Assembly: GCA_937898525.1 (NCBI GenBank)
Contig: CALCBC010000015.1
Coordinates: forward strand, 62,001-126,000
Direction of reading: 5' to 3'
DNA length: 64,000 nt
Source of the DNA: an uncultured Sphingomonadales bacterium
Lineage (GTDB): Bacteria; Pseudomonadota; Alphaproteobacteria; Sphingomonadales; Sphingomonadaceae
Part shown: one piece after another, positions 26,018 to 33,929 of the stretch
Layout: each line of letters opens with the position of its first letter
Numbering within the stretch: position 1 is the stretch's first letter
Program-made: the position numbers and the translations under genes
Notes under the pieces: generated by a model
What the model was told of the DNA's origin: nothing
The model's database searches: none
Seen by the model: only the letters and a program-made list of their open reading frames with translations

Positions 26018-26871
26018 GGCCTTACGCCGAGGTCATCGGCGATCCGATCGCGCAGTCGAAATCGCCGGCAATCCACGGATACTGGCTTAAAAAGCTGGGC
26101 ATCGATGCGGACTACCGCGCCCACCTCGTGCGCGCCGAGGAGCTCCCCGGCTACTTTCAAGAACGCCGCGCCGACCCGGCCTGGCGCGGCTGCAACGTGA
26201 CGATGCCGCACAAGCAGTCGGTCATGGCCCATCTCGACCGTCTCGATTCGCTGGCCGAGCGGATCGGAGCGGTGAACACGATCGTACGCGAGGGCGACGG
26301 CCGGCTCGTCGGCTACAACACCGACGCGGCTGGATTCCTCGAGCCGCTTGCGAGCCGGCTCGGCGAACGCCACCTGTTCCGCATGGCGCGCGTGCTCGGC
26401 ACCGGCGGCGCGGCGCGAGCGATCGTTGCCGCCCTTGCGAGAGAGAACGTGGTCATCGTGCTTGCCGGGCGCGATCCGGCCAAGGCGCGTGCCCTGCTCG
26501 ACGAACTCGACCCGGGCGGCGAGCACCATGCGGTGGACATCGCTCATTTCGCCGAGCCGACCGATTTCGCGTTTGACGACAGGGCCGGCTGCTTCGATCT
26601 CGTGGTCAACGCGAGCCCGCTCGGCATGACCGGCCAGCCGCCGCTGGCGTTCGACCTCAGCCATGCACCGCCGGGAAGCGTCGTCTACGACATCGTCACG
26701 CACCCCGTCGACACGCCGTTGCTGCAGGCTGCTCGCGTCGCGGGTTTCGCGACCGTCGACGGCCTGGCGATGCTGATCGGCCAGGCGGCAGCCGCGTTCG
26801 AAAAGTTCTTCGGGCGACCGCCGCCGCGCGAGGACGGCGACCGCGAGCTGCGCACCCGGCTGGGTGGATGA
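26014..26871 (+). CDS. aroE: Shikimate dehydrogenase
   Basis: 285 residues from GTG 26014. Substrate motif GDPIAQSKSPAIHG (residues 9-22), catalytic Lys in MPHKQSV, NTDAAGFL and the nucleotide-binding GTGGAARAI are intact. It reduces 3-dehydroshikimate to shikimate with NADPH in aromatic amino acid synthesis. It overlaps maf and coaE by 4 bases each. Confidence 0.95.
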   Translation: MRPYAEVIGDPIAQSKSPAIHGYWLKKLGIDADYRAHLVRAEELPGYFQERRADPAWRGCNVTMPHKQSVMAHLDRLDSLAERIGAVNTIVREGDGRLVGYNTDAAGFLEPLASRLGERHLFRMARVLGTGGAARAIVAALARENVVIVLAGRDPAKARALLDELDPGGEHHAVDIAHFAEPTDFAFDDRAGCFDLVVNASPLGMTGQPPLAFDLSHAPPGSVVYDIVTHPVDTPLLQAARVAGFATVDGLAMLIGQAAAAFEKFFGRPPPREDGDRELRTRLGG

Positions 26872-27515
26872 GCGGCCGGCCCGGCAAGCCTGACCGAGAG
26901 CGGCCCTTCGTACTCGGGCTAACCGGCTCGATCGGCATGGGCAAGTCGGCCGTGGCGGGGATGTTCGAGGCGCGCGGAGTCCCGGTGTTCGACGCCGACG
27001 CTGAAGTCCGACGGATGCAGGGGCCGGGCGGCGAGCTGGTCGAGGCGATCGAACGCGCCTTTCCGGGTACGACCGGGCCCGGGGGAGTCGACCGCCAGGC
27101 GCTCGGTGCGCGGATCTTCGGCGACGCTGCGTCCCTCGGACGGCTGGAAGCGATCGTTCACCCGGCGGTGCGGGTGGCGCGCACCGGCTTCCTGCGGCGG
27201 CATGCCGACCAGCCACTGGTTGTGTTCGACATCCCGCTGCTGTTCGAGAAGGGCGGCGTGGACGAAGTCGACGCGGTGCTGGTGGTCTCGGCCCCACCCG
27301 AGGTCCAGCGCGCCCGTGTGCTCGCACGGCCGGGCATGACCGCCGAGCGGTTCGAGCGGGTGCTTGCCCTGCAGATGCCGGATGCGGAGAAACGGGCCCG
27401 CGCTGACTACGTGATCGATACCGGGACCCCGCTTGCCGAGACCGACGCCGCGGTGGCGCGTCTGGTGGACAAGCTTCGCTCCGAGCCTTGTCAGCCGCGG
27501 AATCGCAACCAATAG
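26868..27515 (+). CDS. coaE: Dephospho-CoA kinase
   Basis: 215 residues. The P-loop GLTGSIGMGKS is preceded by a 15-residue N-terminal extension; FDADAEVRRM and FDIPLLFEKGG are CoaE motifs. It performs the last step of coenzyme A synthesis, phosphorylation of the 3'-hydroxyl of dephospho-CoA. ATG 26868 overlaps the aroE stop; dnaQ begins 8 bases after its own stop. Confidence 0.95.
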   Translation: MSGRPGKPDRERPFVLGLTGSIGMGKSAVAGMFEARGVPVFDADAEVRRMQGPGGELVEAIERAFPGTTGPGGVDRQALGARIFGDAASLGRLEAIVHPAVRVARTGFLRRHADQPLVVFDIPLLFEKGGVDEVDAVLVVSAPPEVQRARVLARPGMTAERFERVLALQMPDAEKRARADYVIDTGTPLAETDAAVARLVDKLRSEPCQPRNRNQ

Positions 27516-27523
27516 TCGTGGCG

Positions 27524-28207
27524 ATGCGGGAAATCGTGTTCGACACCGAGACCACCGGCCTCGATCCCGCCTCCGGTGACCGTCTCGTCGAGATCGGCTG
27601 TATCGAGCTGGTCAACCGCGTGCCGACCGGGCGCACGTTCCACGCCTATTTCAATCCGGGGCGGCCGATGCCGCTCGAGGCCGAGCGGGTTCACGGCCTC
27701 AGCGACGCGTTCCTCGCCGACAAGAAACGGTTCGAGGAGCATGCCTTCGAGCTGCTCGACTTTCTCGGCGATGCCCCGCTCGTTGCGCACAACGCCCAGT
27801 TCGACTTCGGCTTCCTCAACTGGGAGCTCGGGGCCTGCGGGCACCCGCAGATCGAACTCGAGCGGATGATCGACACGCTGGTGCTCGCGCGGCGCCGCCA
27901 TCCGGGAGCCAAACATTCACTCGACGCGCTGTGCACGCGCTACGGGATCGACCGTAGCCACCGTGTCAAGCACGGAGCGCTGCTCGATGCCGAGCTGCTC
28001 GCGCAGGTCTACGTCGAACTGACCGGCGGCCGGCAGATCGGACTCGAGCTCGCTGCCGCGCCGGTGACCGCCTCGGTCACGATCGCAGCGTTCCAGCCGC
28101 GCCGTCGCGAGTTCCGTCCGCCGCGGCCGCATTCGGCAAGTCCCGAGGAATTGATGCGGCACAAAGCCTTTATCGAATCGTTTGACTCATCACTCTGGGC
28201 GCGTTGA
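27524..28207 (+). CDS. dnaQ: DNA polymerase III epsilon subunit (proofreading exonuclease)
   Basis: 227 residues from ATG 27524 (a GTG two codons earlier and a TTG at 27488 are alternatives). The three exonuclease motifs are intact: ExoI VFDTETTGLDP, ExoII HNAQFDFGFLN and ExoIII HGALLDAELLAQVY, the DEDDh class. It gives 3'-5' proofreading to the replicative polymerase. The C-terminal linker and PHP-binding tail are present. It closes the ori-proximal ppsR-maf-aroE-coaE-dnaQ operon. Confidence 0.95.
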   Translation: MREIVFDTETTGLDPASGDRLVEIGCIELVNRVPTGRTFHAYFNPGRPMPLEAERVHGLSDAFLADKKRFEEHAFELLDFLGDAPLVAHNAQFDFGFLNWELGACGHPQIELERMIDTLVLARRRHPGAKHSLDALCTRYGIDRSHRVKHGALLDAELLAQVYVELTGGRQIGLELAAAPVTASVTIAAFQPRRREFRPPRPHSASPEELMRHKAFIESFDSSLWAR

Positions 28208-28261
28208 AACTCGGGATCGGCGCCCGGGGTGCGCAAGTGACTCGAAGGAGGACCCCCGCCC

Positions 28262-28828
28262 ATGGAAATTCGCGTTTCGGGCCACCAGATCGATACCGGC
28301 TCCGCTCTTCAGGAACACGCGACCCAGCGGCTCGATGCGATCACCGAAAAATACTTCAGTCGGGCGCTGTCGTCGGCGGTGACGTTCGGCAAGGGGCCGG
28401 CCGGCGCGTTCACCTGCGACATCGTGCTGCACGTCAACCAGGGCCTGATTCTCAAGAGCCACGGGCAGGCGCAGGACGCGCACCAGGCGTTCGAACAGGC
28501 GGCCGAGCGGGTCGAGAAGCAGCTCCGGCGCTACAAGCGCCGTCTCAAGGACCGCCACGAGCAGGCTGAGCACGCCATGCGGCAGGAGGAGGCGGCTTAT
28601 ACGGTCTTTGCTGCCGACGAGTCGGACGAGGAAGTCGTCTCCGACGCTCCGCCGATCATCGCCGAGACCCGGACCGACATTCCGGTGGTCAGCGTATCGG
28701 ATGCCGTAATGCTGCTGGATTTGCGGCATACCAACGCGCTGTTCTTCAAAAACGCTGGAACCGGAATGCATAATATGGTTTACCGCCGCGCCGACGGGTC
28801 GATCGGATGGGTCGAGCCTTCCTCTTAG
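28262..28828 (+). CDS. hpf: Ribosome hibernation promoting factor, long form
   Basis: 188 residues with the S30AE/YfiA fold at 1-100 (MEIRVSGHQIDTGSALQEHA; basic helix KQLRRYKRRLKDRHEQ) and the C-terminal dimerisation domain at about 130-185 (DAVMLLDLRHTNALFFKNA), so it is the long HPF that makes 100S ribosome dimers in stationary phase. AAGGAGG precedes ATG 28262. ptsN follows after a 134-base gap, the usual hpf-ptsN pairing, here without a neighbouring rpoN. Confidence 0.95.
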   Translation: MEIRVSGHQIDTGSALQEHATQRLDAITEKYFSRALSSAVTFGKGPAGAFTCDIVLHVNQGLILKSHGQAQDAHQAFEQAAERVEKQLRRYKRRLKDRHEQAEHAMRQEEAAYTVFAADESDEEVVSDAPPIIAETRTDIPVVSVSDAVMLLDLRHTNALFFKNAGTGMHNMVYRRADGSIGWVEPSS

Positions 28829-28962
28829 GCGGGGATTCCCCGGTCGTGGAATTGACCGCCGCTGACGACGTTATCAACTCCTTGATGATTCAACTGGCAG
28901 GGTAATTCCCGTTGCCCCGCGCCAATCGATCACGAGTGAGCAAGACCGAGAAAACGAGCACG

Positions 28963-29424
28963 ATGAGTCCCTTGTATTCGATCAGGCCGGAATCGGTCGC
29001 GATCATCGATGAAGCCGAGAAGCCGGAAATCCTCCAGCGACTCAGCCAGCTTTTCGCGGACAGCTGGAATCTCGATGCCGGCCAGGTGCTCGAGCAGCTG
29101 GAGGAGCGCGAGCGCCTTGGCAGCACGGGTTTCGGTCGCGGGGTGGCGATCCCGCATGCCCGCATCGCCGGGCTCTCGCGCCCGGTCGCGGCGCTGATCA
29201 AGCTGCGCCAGCCGGCGGACTTCGCCGCGGCCGACGGGCTGCCTGTCGATATCGTGTTCGGCCTGCTTTCGCCCGAGAACAGCGGAGCCACGCATCTCCA
29301 TGCTCTGGCCGCGATCTCGCGCCTGATGCGCGACGAGCGCGTGCACGACGCGCTGAGCGAGGCGCCCGACGAGGAGGCAATCTACGGCCTGCTGACCAAC
29401 GCGGCAGACCGCTACGCGGCCTGA
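28963..29424 (+). CDS. ptsN: PTS IIA-like nitrogen regulatory protein PtsN
   Basis: 153 residues from ATG 28963; GTG 28936 and TTG 28912 are in-frame alternatives, and no strong ribosome site decides between them. The phosphorylatable His lies in GFGRGVAIPHARI (about residue 64), and the end is the typical IIA-Ntr helix. It is the terminal acceptor of the nitrogen PTS (EINtr-NPr-IIANtr), regulating potassium, nitrogen and envelope stress responses through protein contacts. No other PTS gene is in the window. Confidence 0.92.
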   Translation: MSPLYSIRPESVAIIDEAEKPEILQRLSQLFADSWNLDAGQVLEQLEERERLGSTGFGRGVAIPHARIAGLSRPVAALIKLRQPADFAAADGLPVDIVFGLLSPENSGATHLHALAAISRLMRDERVHDALSEAPDEEAIYGLLTNAADRYAA

Positions 29425-29431
29425 GCCCGCC

Positions 29432-29893
29432 ATGGACGGCGGGCCGAATGGGGCTTCGGTCCACTATCGCGCGCTCGAGGCCCTCTACGCCTCGGCGCCC
29501 GTCAACGCCCTGTTCGAATCCCGGCTCGAGATCGTCGACGAAGGCCACGCGCGGATCCGGTTCCTGGTCGACGAGCGGTTCCACCACGCGGCCGGCGCGG
29601 CGCACGGCACGATCTACTTCAAGATGCTCGACGACGCGGCGTTCTACGCCGCGAACTCGATGGTCACCGACCGCTTCCTGCTGACCACCGCGTTCAACCT
29701 CCACTTCACCCGGCCGATCCGCACCGGCGAGGTCATCGCCGAGGGGCGCTGGATCAGCGGCCGCCGGCGCGTGTTCATCGCCGAATCGCATCTCGTCGAT
29801 TCCGATGGGGAAGAGATCGGCCGGGGCACCGGCACCTTCATGCGTTCGCACATCGCACTGTCCGGCCTCGCCGGATACCGCGTTCCGGAGTGA
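29432..29893 (+). CDS. PaaI-family hotdog thioesterase
   Basis: 153 residues with a hotdog fold: ERFHHAAGAAHGTIYFKMLDD is the active-site strand-helix region and FNLHFTRPIRTGEVIAEGR the following strand. Members hydrolyse acyl-CoA thioesters in the cytoplasm; the substrate cannot be predicted. It begins 7 bases after ptsN and is followed by the DUF1491 gene. Confidence 0.88.
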   Translation: MDGGPNGASVHYRALEALYASAPVNALFESRLEIVDEGHARIRFLVDERFHHAAGAAHGTIYFKMLDDAAFYAANSMVTDRFLLTTAFNLHFTRPIRTGEVIAEGRWISGRRRVFIAESHLVDSDGEEIGRGTGTFMRSHIALSGLAGYRVPE

Positions 29894-29900
29894 CCGCCGC

Positions 29901-30224
29901 GTGGATGCACGCCTGCCAGCGCATCTCGAGGTGGCCGGATTGATTCGCGCGGTCGAGGCCGCGGGCGGCTTCGCCACGGTCATCGCGAAGGGGGAGCGCG
30001 ATGCCGGCACGCTGCTCGTGGTCTGCTGCGAGAACGGCGCCAATGCCGTGGCCTACGAACGCATGCCGCAGCCCGACGGCACCCGCGCCTGGACCCTTTC
30101 ACGCAAGCAGGACATGGAGAATCCTCAGGAATTCTGGGATTACTGCGACCGTCGAAGACGGCAGGACGAAGATCTCTGGATCGTCGAACTGGATGTCCCG
30201 AATGGGGAACGGTTCATCGCCTGA
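29901..30224 (+). CDS. DUF1491 family protein
   Basis: 107 residues from GTG 29901 (DARLPAHLEVAGLIRAVEAA), the conserved beginning of DUF1491 proteins. It shows the family pattern GGFATVIAKGERDAGTLL and a C-terminal WIVELDVPNGERFIA. No catalytic motif is recognised and function is unknown; the family is restricted to alphaproteobacteria. It lies 7 bases after the thioesterase gene and is probably co-transcribed. The 206-base gap that follows shows no further gene. Confidence 0.85.
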   Translation: MDARLPAHLEVAGLIRAVEAAGGFATVIAKGERDAGTLLVVCCENGANAVAYERMPQPDGTRAWTLSRKQDMENPQEFWDYCDRRRRQDEDLWIVELDVPNGERFIA

Positions 30225-30430
30225 CGGGAACCGAGGGTTGACGTCCCTCCGCTGGCCGCTACAGGGCGCGTCAACTTTCCAGCAGCGCAGGTGATCGCAC
30301 GCGGCCTTGTTCAGGTCGGCGAGACGCCGCGCGAGACGGGGAGTGGCCGGCAGGCCACCAGATGGGCCGCGCTTTCGAGCGACGGTCGCGGGCCTGTGTC
30401 GGGGCACTCACCGCCCTGAGTTCGGGATCA

Positions 30431-31066
30431 ATGTCGAGGACGGTGAAAGCCGGGGCGATTGCCTCGGCCGTGTTGTGTTGTGTTACCCTGCTGGGCGTTC
30501 AGGCTTCAGGCGCCCTTGCCGAGACCGGTCCTGCGATCGAGCCGCTCCCGCCGGCACCGGTCGAACTCCAGGCCGATGGCGATGCGCTGCCGCGCTTCTA
30601 TTCCGAGGAAGTGGTCCAACCGCTTCCCGAAACTCCAGAAACCGAGGCCGAATCGCTCGCCGCGCTGGTCGAGGCGATGCCGGCCGATGCGCCGATGTCG
30701 CGCGACCTCATGTGTCTCGCCCAGGCAATCTACTTCGAGGCTCGCGGCGAGCCGCTCGACGGACAGCTCGCGGTCGGCGCGGTCATCGTCAACCGGACGA
30801 ACTCCGAGCAATACCCAGGCGATTACTGCTCGGTGGTGACCCAGCCGGGGCAGTTCTCCTTCGTGCGGCGCGGCCGAATCCCTTCTCCTGACGAAAACTC
30901 GCTCGCATGGGCTCGCGCCAAGGCGGTGGCCCAGATCGCCCACCAGGAGCTGTGGGACAGTCCCGCCGGCGACGCGCTGTTCTTCCACGCACGCTACGTC
31001 CGTCCGGGCTGGGCGCGCCGCAAGGCGGCCGTCGCGACCATCGACTCGCACGTCTTCTATCGCTGA
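30431..31066 (+). CDS. Cell wall hydrolase, SleB family
   Basis: 211 residues from ATG 30431, which starts just before a hydrophobic signal (AGAIASAVLCCVTLLGVQAS). The C-terminal domain (about 95-211) is the SleB/Hydrolase_2 fold: CLAQAIYFEARGE with the catalytic Glu, VGAVIVNRTNS and the closing GWARRKAAVATIDSHVFYR. It is predicted to cleave peptidoglycan in the periplasm. A start at 30362 is possible but would place the signal internally. Confidence 0.88.
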   Translation: MSRTVKAGAIASAVLCCVTLLGVQASGALAETGPAIEPLPPAPVELQADGDALPRFYSEEVVQPLPETPETEAESLAALVEAMPADAPMSRDLMCLAQAIYFEARGEPLDGQLAVGAVIVNRTNSEQYPGDYCSVVTQPGQFSFVRRGRIPSPDENSLAWARAKAVAQIAHQELWDSPAGDALFFHARYVRPGWARRKAAVATIDSHVFYR

Positions 31067-31083
31067 GTCAGTCCTGGGCGCCG

Positions 31084-31854
31084 TCAGGCCAGCTCGACCC
31101 AGACGGGGGCATGGTCGCTGGCCTTCTCGCGGCCGCGGTATTCCTTGTCGACGCCCGCGGCGACAAGCCGGTCGGCGCATTCGGGCGAGAGCAGCAGGTG
31201 ATCGATGCGGAACCCGTGGTCGCGCTGCCAGGCGCCGGCCTGGTAGTCCCAGAAGGTCCACACGCCGCCGCGCGGATTGAGCGTGTCGATCGCGTCAGTC
31301 CAGCCGTCGTTGAGGATCCGCCTGTAGGCGTCACGCGAGGCTGGCTGCATCAGTGCGTCGGCCGCCATTGCCTGGACCGACCAGACGTCCTTGTCCTCGG
31401 GGATGACGTTGAAGTCGCCGACGACCACGGTGGGGATCTCGAGCGCCAGCAGCTCCCTCAGGCGCATGCGCAGGCGCGCCATCCAGGCGATCTTGTAGTC
31501 GAACTTGGGGCCCGGGTGCGGATTGCCGTTGGGCAGGTAGAGGTTGACCACGCGGACGCCGTTCACGTCGGCCTCGATGAAGCGCGCCTGCTCGTCCTCG
31601 GGATCGCCCGGCAGGCCGCGCCCGGTCTCGACAGGTTCGACCCCGTCGGCGAGGATCGCGACGCCGTTGAAGCCCTTCTGCCCGTGCCAGATCGGGCTGT
31701 AGCCGATTGTTTCGAACTCGGCGGCCGGAAAGCCGTCGTCCTGGGACTTGATCTCCTGCAGGCAAGCCACTGTCGGCCGCGTTTCCTGCAGCCACTCGAG
31801 CAGGCGCGGGAGGCGCGCCTTGACGCCGTTGATGTTGAAGCTGGCGATCCGCAC
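31084..31854 (-). CDS. xthA: Exodeoxyribonuclease III
   Basis: 256 residues from GTG 31854. ExoIII family motifs: IASFNINGVKARL, LQEIKSQD, GFNGVAIL, GDFNVIPEDKDVW and the final SDHAPVWVEL with the catalytic Asp-His. It is an AP endonuclease and 3'-5' exonuclease in base excision repair. It is convergent with the cell wall hydrolase and lies 10 bases after the erpA stop. Confidence 0.95.
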   Translation of the reverse strand: MRIASFNINGVKARLPRLLEWLQETRPTVACLQEIKSQDDGFPAAEFETIGYSPIWHGQKGFNGVAILADGVEPVETGRGLPGDPEDEQARFIEADVNGVRVVNLYLPNGNPHPGPKFDYKIAWMARLRMRLRELLALEIPTVVVGDFNVIPEDKDVWSVQAMAADALMQPASRDAYRRILNDGWTDAIDTLNPRGGVWTFWDYQAGAWQRDHGFRIDHLLLSPECADRLVAAGVDKEYRGREKASDHAPVWVELA

Positions 31855-31864
31855 GGGGGGCAGT

Positions 31865-32194
31865 CTAGATGCCGAAGCTCGATCCGCAACCGCAACCGGC
31901 CGCCGCCTGCGGATTCTCCACCCTGAACGCCGCTCCGCCGAGCGATTCGACGAAATCCACGGTGCTCCCCGCCACGAGCTCGAGGCTCACCGGATCGACC
32001 ACCAGCCGCACGCCGGCGGTTTCGCTGACCGTATCGTCGGCTTCGGGCGCGTCGGCGAGATCGAATCGGTACTGGAATCCCGAGCAGCCGCCGCCTTCGA
32101 CCGCCAGCCGCAGGATCGCGGGCCTGCCCTGCTTGCGGGCGATCGCCTGCACGCGGTCGGCGGCAGCCTGGGTCAGGGTCAGCGGTTCGGCCAT
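31865..32194 (-). CDS. erpA: Iron-sulfur cluster insertion protein ErpA
   Basis: 109 residues from ATG 32194. HesB/IscA fold with three conserved cysteines: GGCSGFQY and the C-terminal GCGCGSSF. It is an A-type carrier delivering Fe-S clusters to apoproteins. This is a second A-type protein in the window besides SufA, and the sequence lies outside the suf operon, as ErpA usually does. Confidence 0.9.
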   Translation of the reverse strand: MAEPLTLTQAAADRVQAIARKQGRPAILRLAVEGGGCSGFQYRFDLADAPEADDTVSETAGVRLVVDPVSLELVAGSTVDFVESLGGAAFRVENPQAAAGCGCGSSFGI

Positions 32195-32225
32195 GCCGGC
32201 GATGTAGGGGGCGCGGCGCCCTGTC

Positions 32226-32654
32226 TCAAGCCGAGCGGATGTATTCACGCATCGCCTCGGCCTCGTGCTCGACGAGGTCGATGCGGTATTTGACCAGGTC
32301 GCCGATCGAGACGAACGCGATCAGGTCCCTTCCCTCGACCACCGGCAAATGCCGGATCCGCCGTCGGGTCATCAGTTCGAGTGCCTCGTTGACGCTGGTC
32401 GAGAGCCCCACGGTGATCGCGGGCGCGGTCATCACGTCCCCAACGGAGAGCCCGAGCGCGCCGTCCCCGTGCTTGGCGATGCAGTAGAGCAGGTCCCTCT
32501 CCGAAAAGATTCCGGCGACCTTGCCGCGATCGAGCACGGGCAGCGCGCCGATGCGTTTCTCGGCCAGCAACTGCGCGGCCTCGCGCACCGTTTCCTGCGG
32601 CGAACAATGGATTATCGTCTGGTCGCGCCCGGCGACGATCCTGGCGATGGTCAT
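32226..32654 (-). CDS. Tandem CBS-domain protein
   Basis: 142 residues comprising two CBS motifs: ETVREAAQLLAEKRIGALPV with GIFSERDLL, and TSVNEALELMTRRRIRHLPV with FVSIGDLVKYR. CBS pairs bind adenosyl ligands (AMP, ATP, SAM) as sensors; no effector domain is attached, so the target is unknown. It lies 31 bases upstream of erpA in the same direction. Confidence 0.88.
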   Translation of the reverse strand: MTIARIVAGRDQTIIHCSPQETVREAAQLLAEKRIGALPVLDRGKVAGIFSERDLLYCIAKHGDGALGLSVGDVMTAPAITVGLSTSVNEALELMTRRRIRHLPVVEGRDLIAFVSIGDLVKYRIDLVEHEAEAMREYIRSA

Positions 32655-32774
32655 CAGCGACTCTCCCCGTGTCGTGACGCCATTATGTCACGATTCGCCG
32701 ATTCTGGCGAATTTGCCGCTCGCGCCGCGCGCTGGGACGTTGCCGAGGCGGGCCAGGATCGCCATGTGGGACCG

Positions 32775-33077
32775 ATGGCCCGCCGCTCCCCGCTCGACGA
32801 TCCTCGCATCGCTGCCCATGCCTGGGCGCGCTACAAGCGGCTGATGGTCTGGATGGCCGGGTTCACCGCGGCGGTAATCGTCGTCGCCCTCGGCCTGCTG
32901 TACCGCGAGTTCGGCGGCACTTCGCTGCACCTCTACATCGCCGCCGCGCTCGGCGTCGGGTTCGCGGTCATGCTGATGGCGGCGCTGATGGGGCTCGTGT
33001 TCCTGTCGAGCGGCACCGGGCACGACGAATCGGTCGACGACACGACGCGAACGGATCAGCCGGACGAGGGACCCTGA
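32775..33077 (+). CDS. Small two-helix membrane protein, function unknown
   Basis: 100 residues from ATG 32775. Two predicted membrane helices (VWMAGFTAAVIVVALGLLY and AAALGVGFAVMLMAALMGLV) are followed by an acidic, probably cytoplasmic tail (DESVDDTTRTDQPDE). No family with a known role recognised. The final 22 bases overlap the end of the convergent ferredoxin-like gene. Confidence 0.7.
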   Translation: MARRSPLDDPRIAAHAWARYKRLMVWMAGFTAAVIVVALGLLYREFGGTSLHLYIAAALGVGFAVMLMAALMGLVFLSSGTGHDESVDDTTRTDQPDEGP

Positions 33078-33433
33078 GGCCGCAGGCGGTAGTCCTCCAC
33101 CGGGACGCCGCCGATCAGGTGCTCCTGGATGATACGCTCGAGCACCGGCTCGGTGCACGAGTGGTACCAGACGCCGTCGGGCCAGACGACCGCGATCGGT
33201 CCACCGACGCAGACCTGCAGGCAATCGGCCTTGGTCCGTTGCACGCCCCCGTGCGCGACGAGCCCGAGCTCGCGCAGCCGCCGCTTGAGGTACGCCCACG
33301 CCGCCTCGCCGGCTTCGCGCGAGCAGCAGCTCTGCTTTTCCGACATCGCGCAGAGGAAGATGTGGCGCCGGATCGCATCGCCCCCGATCTGCGTCAGCGC
33401 ACGGCGGGCGAGGGCGATGGCGTCGGTGTTCAC
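33056..33433 (-). CDS. Thioredoxin-like [2Fe-2S] ferredoxin domain protein
   Basis: 125 residues from GTG 33433 (17 bases after the popZ stop). RRHIFLCAMSEKQSCCS and DCLQVCVGGPIAVVWPDG carry the four Cys of the thioredoxin-like 2Fe-2S ferredoxin family (NuoE-like fold); the end VWYHSCTEPVLERIIQEHL is also typical. It is a soluble electron carrier of unknown partner. Its 3' end overlaps the convergent membrane-protein gene by 22 bases. Confidence 0.85.
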   Translation of the reverse strand: MNTDAIALARRALTQIGGDAIRRHIFLCAMSEKQSCCSREAGEAAWAYLKRRLRELGLVAHGGVQRTKADCLQVCVGGPIAVVWPDGVWYHSCTEPVLERIIQEHLIGGVPVEDYRLRPQGPSSG

Positions 33434-33449
33434 GGGATCGGCGACGGAC

Positions 33450-33917
33450 TCAGCCCTTCTTGCCGGCGATGCGGGCAATCTCGGCCTTGACCAGGCGCTC
33501 GACCATTTCAGGCAGGTTGCGATCGAGCCACTCGGCCAGCATTGGCCGCAGCAGGTCGCGTGTCAGGCCTTCGAGCGAGGTCTCGCCCGAGCGGACGATC
33601 TGCGGTGGGGCGCTGGGCTCGGCCATCATCGCCAGCGCCGCCAGCGATTCGCGCATCGAGCGGGCGGCCGTTTCGGTGGTCAACCCGCTGTCGGCTTCGC
33701 CGCCGTCGACGAGTTCCCCGGCCTCGCTGAGCTCGAGCACTTCGTCCTCGTCGAGCGCGTTGCCGTCGTGATCGGTCGGCTTGCCCGGAGTGAGCGGGAT
33801 GCCCGCGCTCTCGCGCCGGCGCCTCTCGGCCTTCTGCGCCTCGCGGTTGTCGCGCGCGATGACCTTCTTGATCGATTCGAGGATTTCCTCGACCGTGGGT
33901 TCGCCTTCGTGCCGCAT
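33450..33917 (-). CDS. popZ: PopZ-like polar organising protein (DUF2497)
   Basis: 155 residues with the PopZ layout: short N-terminal helix (EPTVEEILESIKKVIARDN) for client binding, an acidic Pro/Glu-rich linker (about 45-110), and the C-terminal oligomerisation helices (LRPMLAEWLDRNLPEMVERL and VKAEIARI). In Caulobacter PopZ forms a polar matrix that anchors the ParB/parS complex. The presence of parA, parB and parS 19 kb away fits that role. It lies 12 bases after the tolC-type gene. Confidence 0.88.
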   Translation of the reverse strand: MRHEGEPTVEEILESIKKVIARDNREAQKAERRRRESAGIPLTPGKPTDHDGNALDEDEVLELSEAGELVDGGEADSGLTTETAARSMRESLAALAMMAEPSAPPQIVRSGETSLEGLTRDLLRPMLAEWLDRNLPEMVERLVKAEIARIAGKKG

Positions 33918-33929
33918 CGTTCCCTGCCG

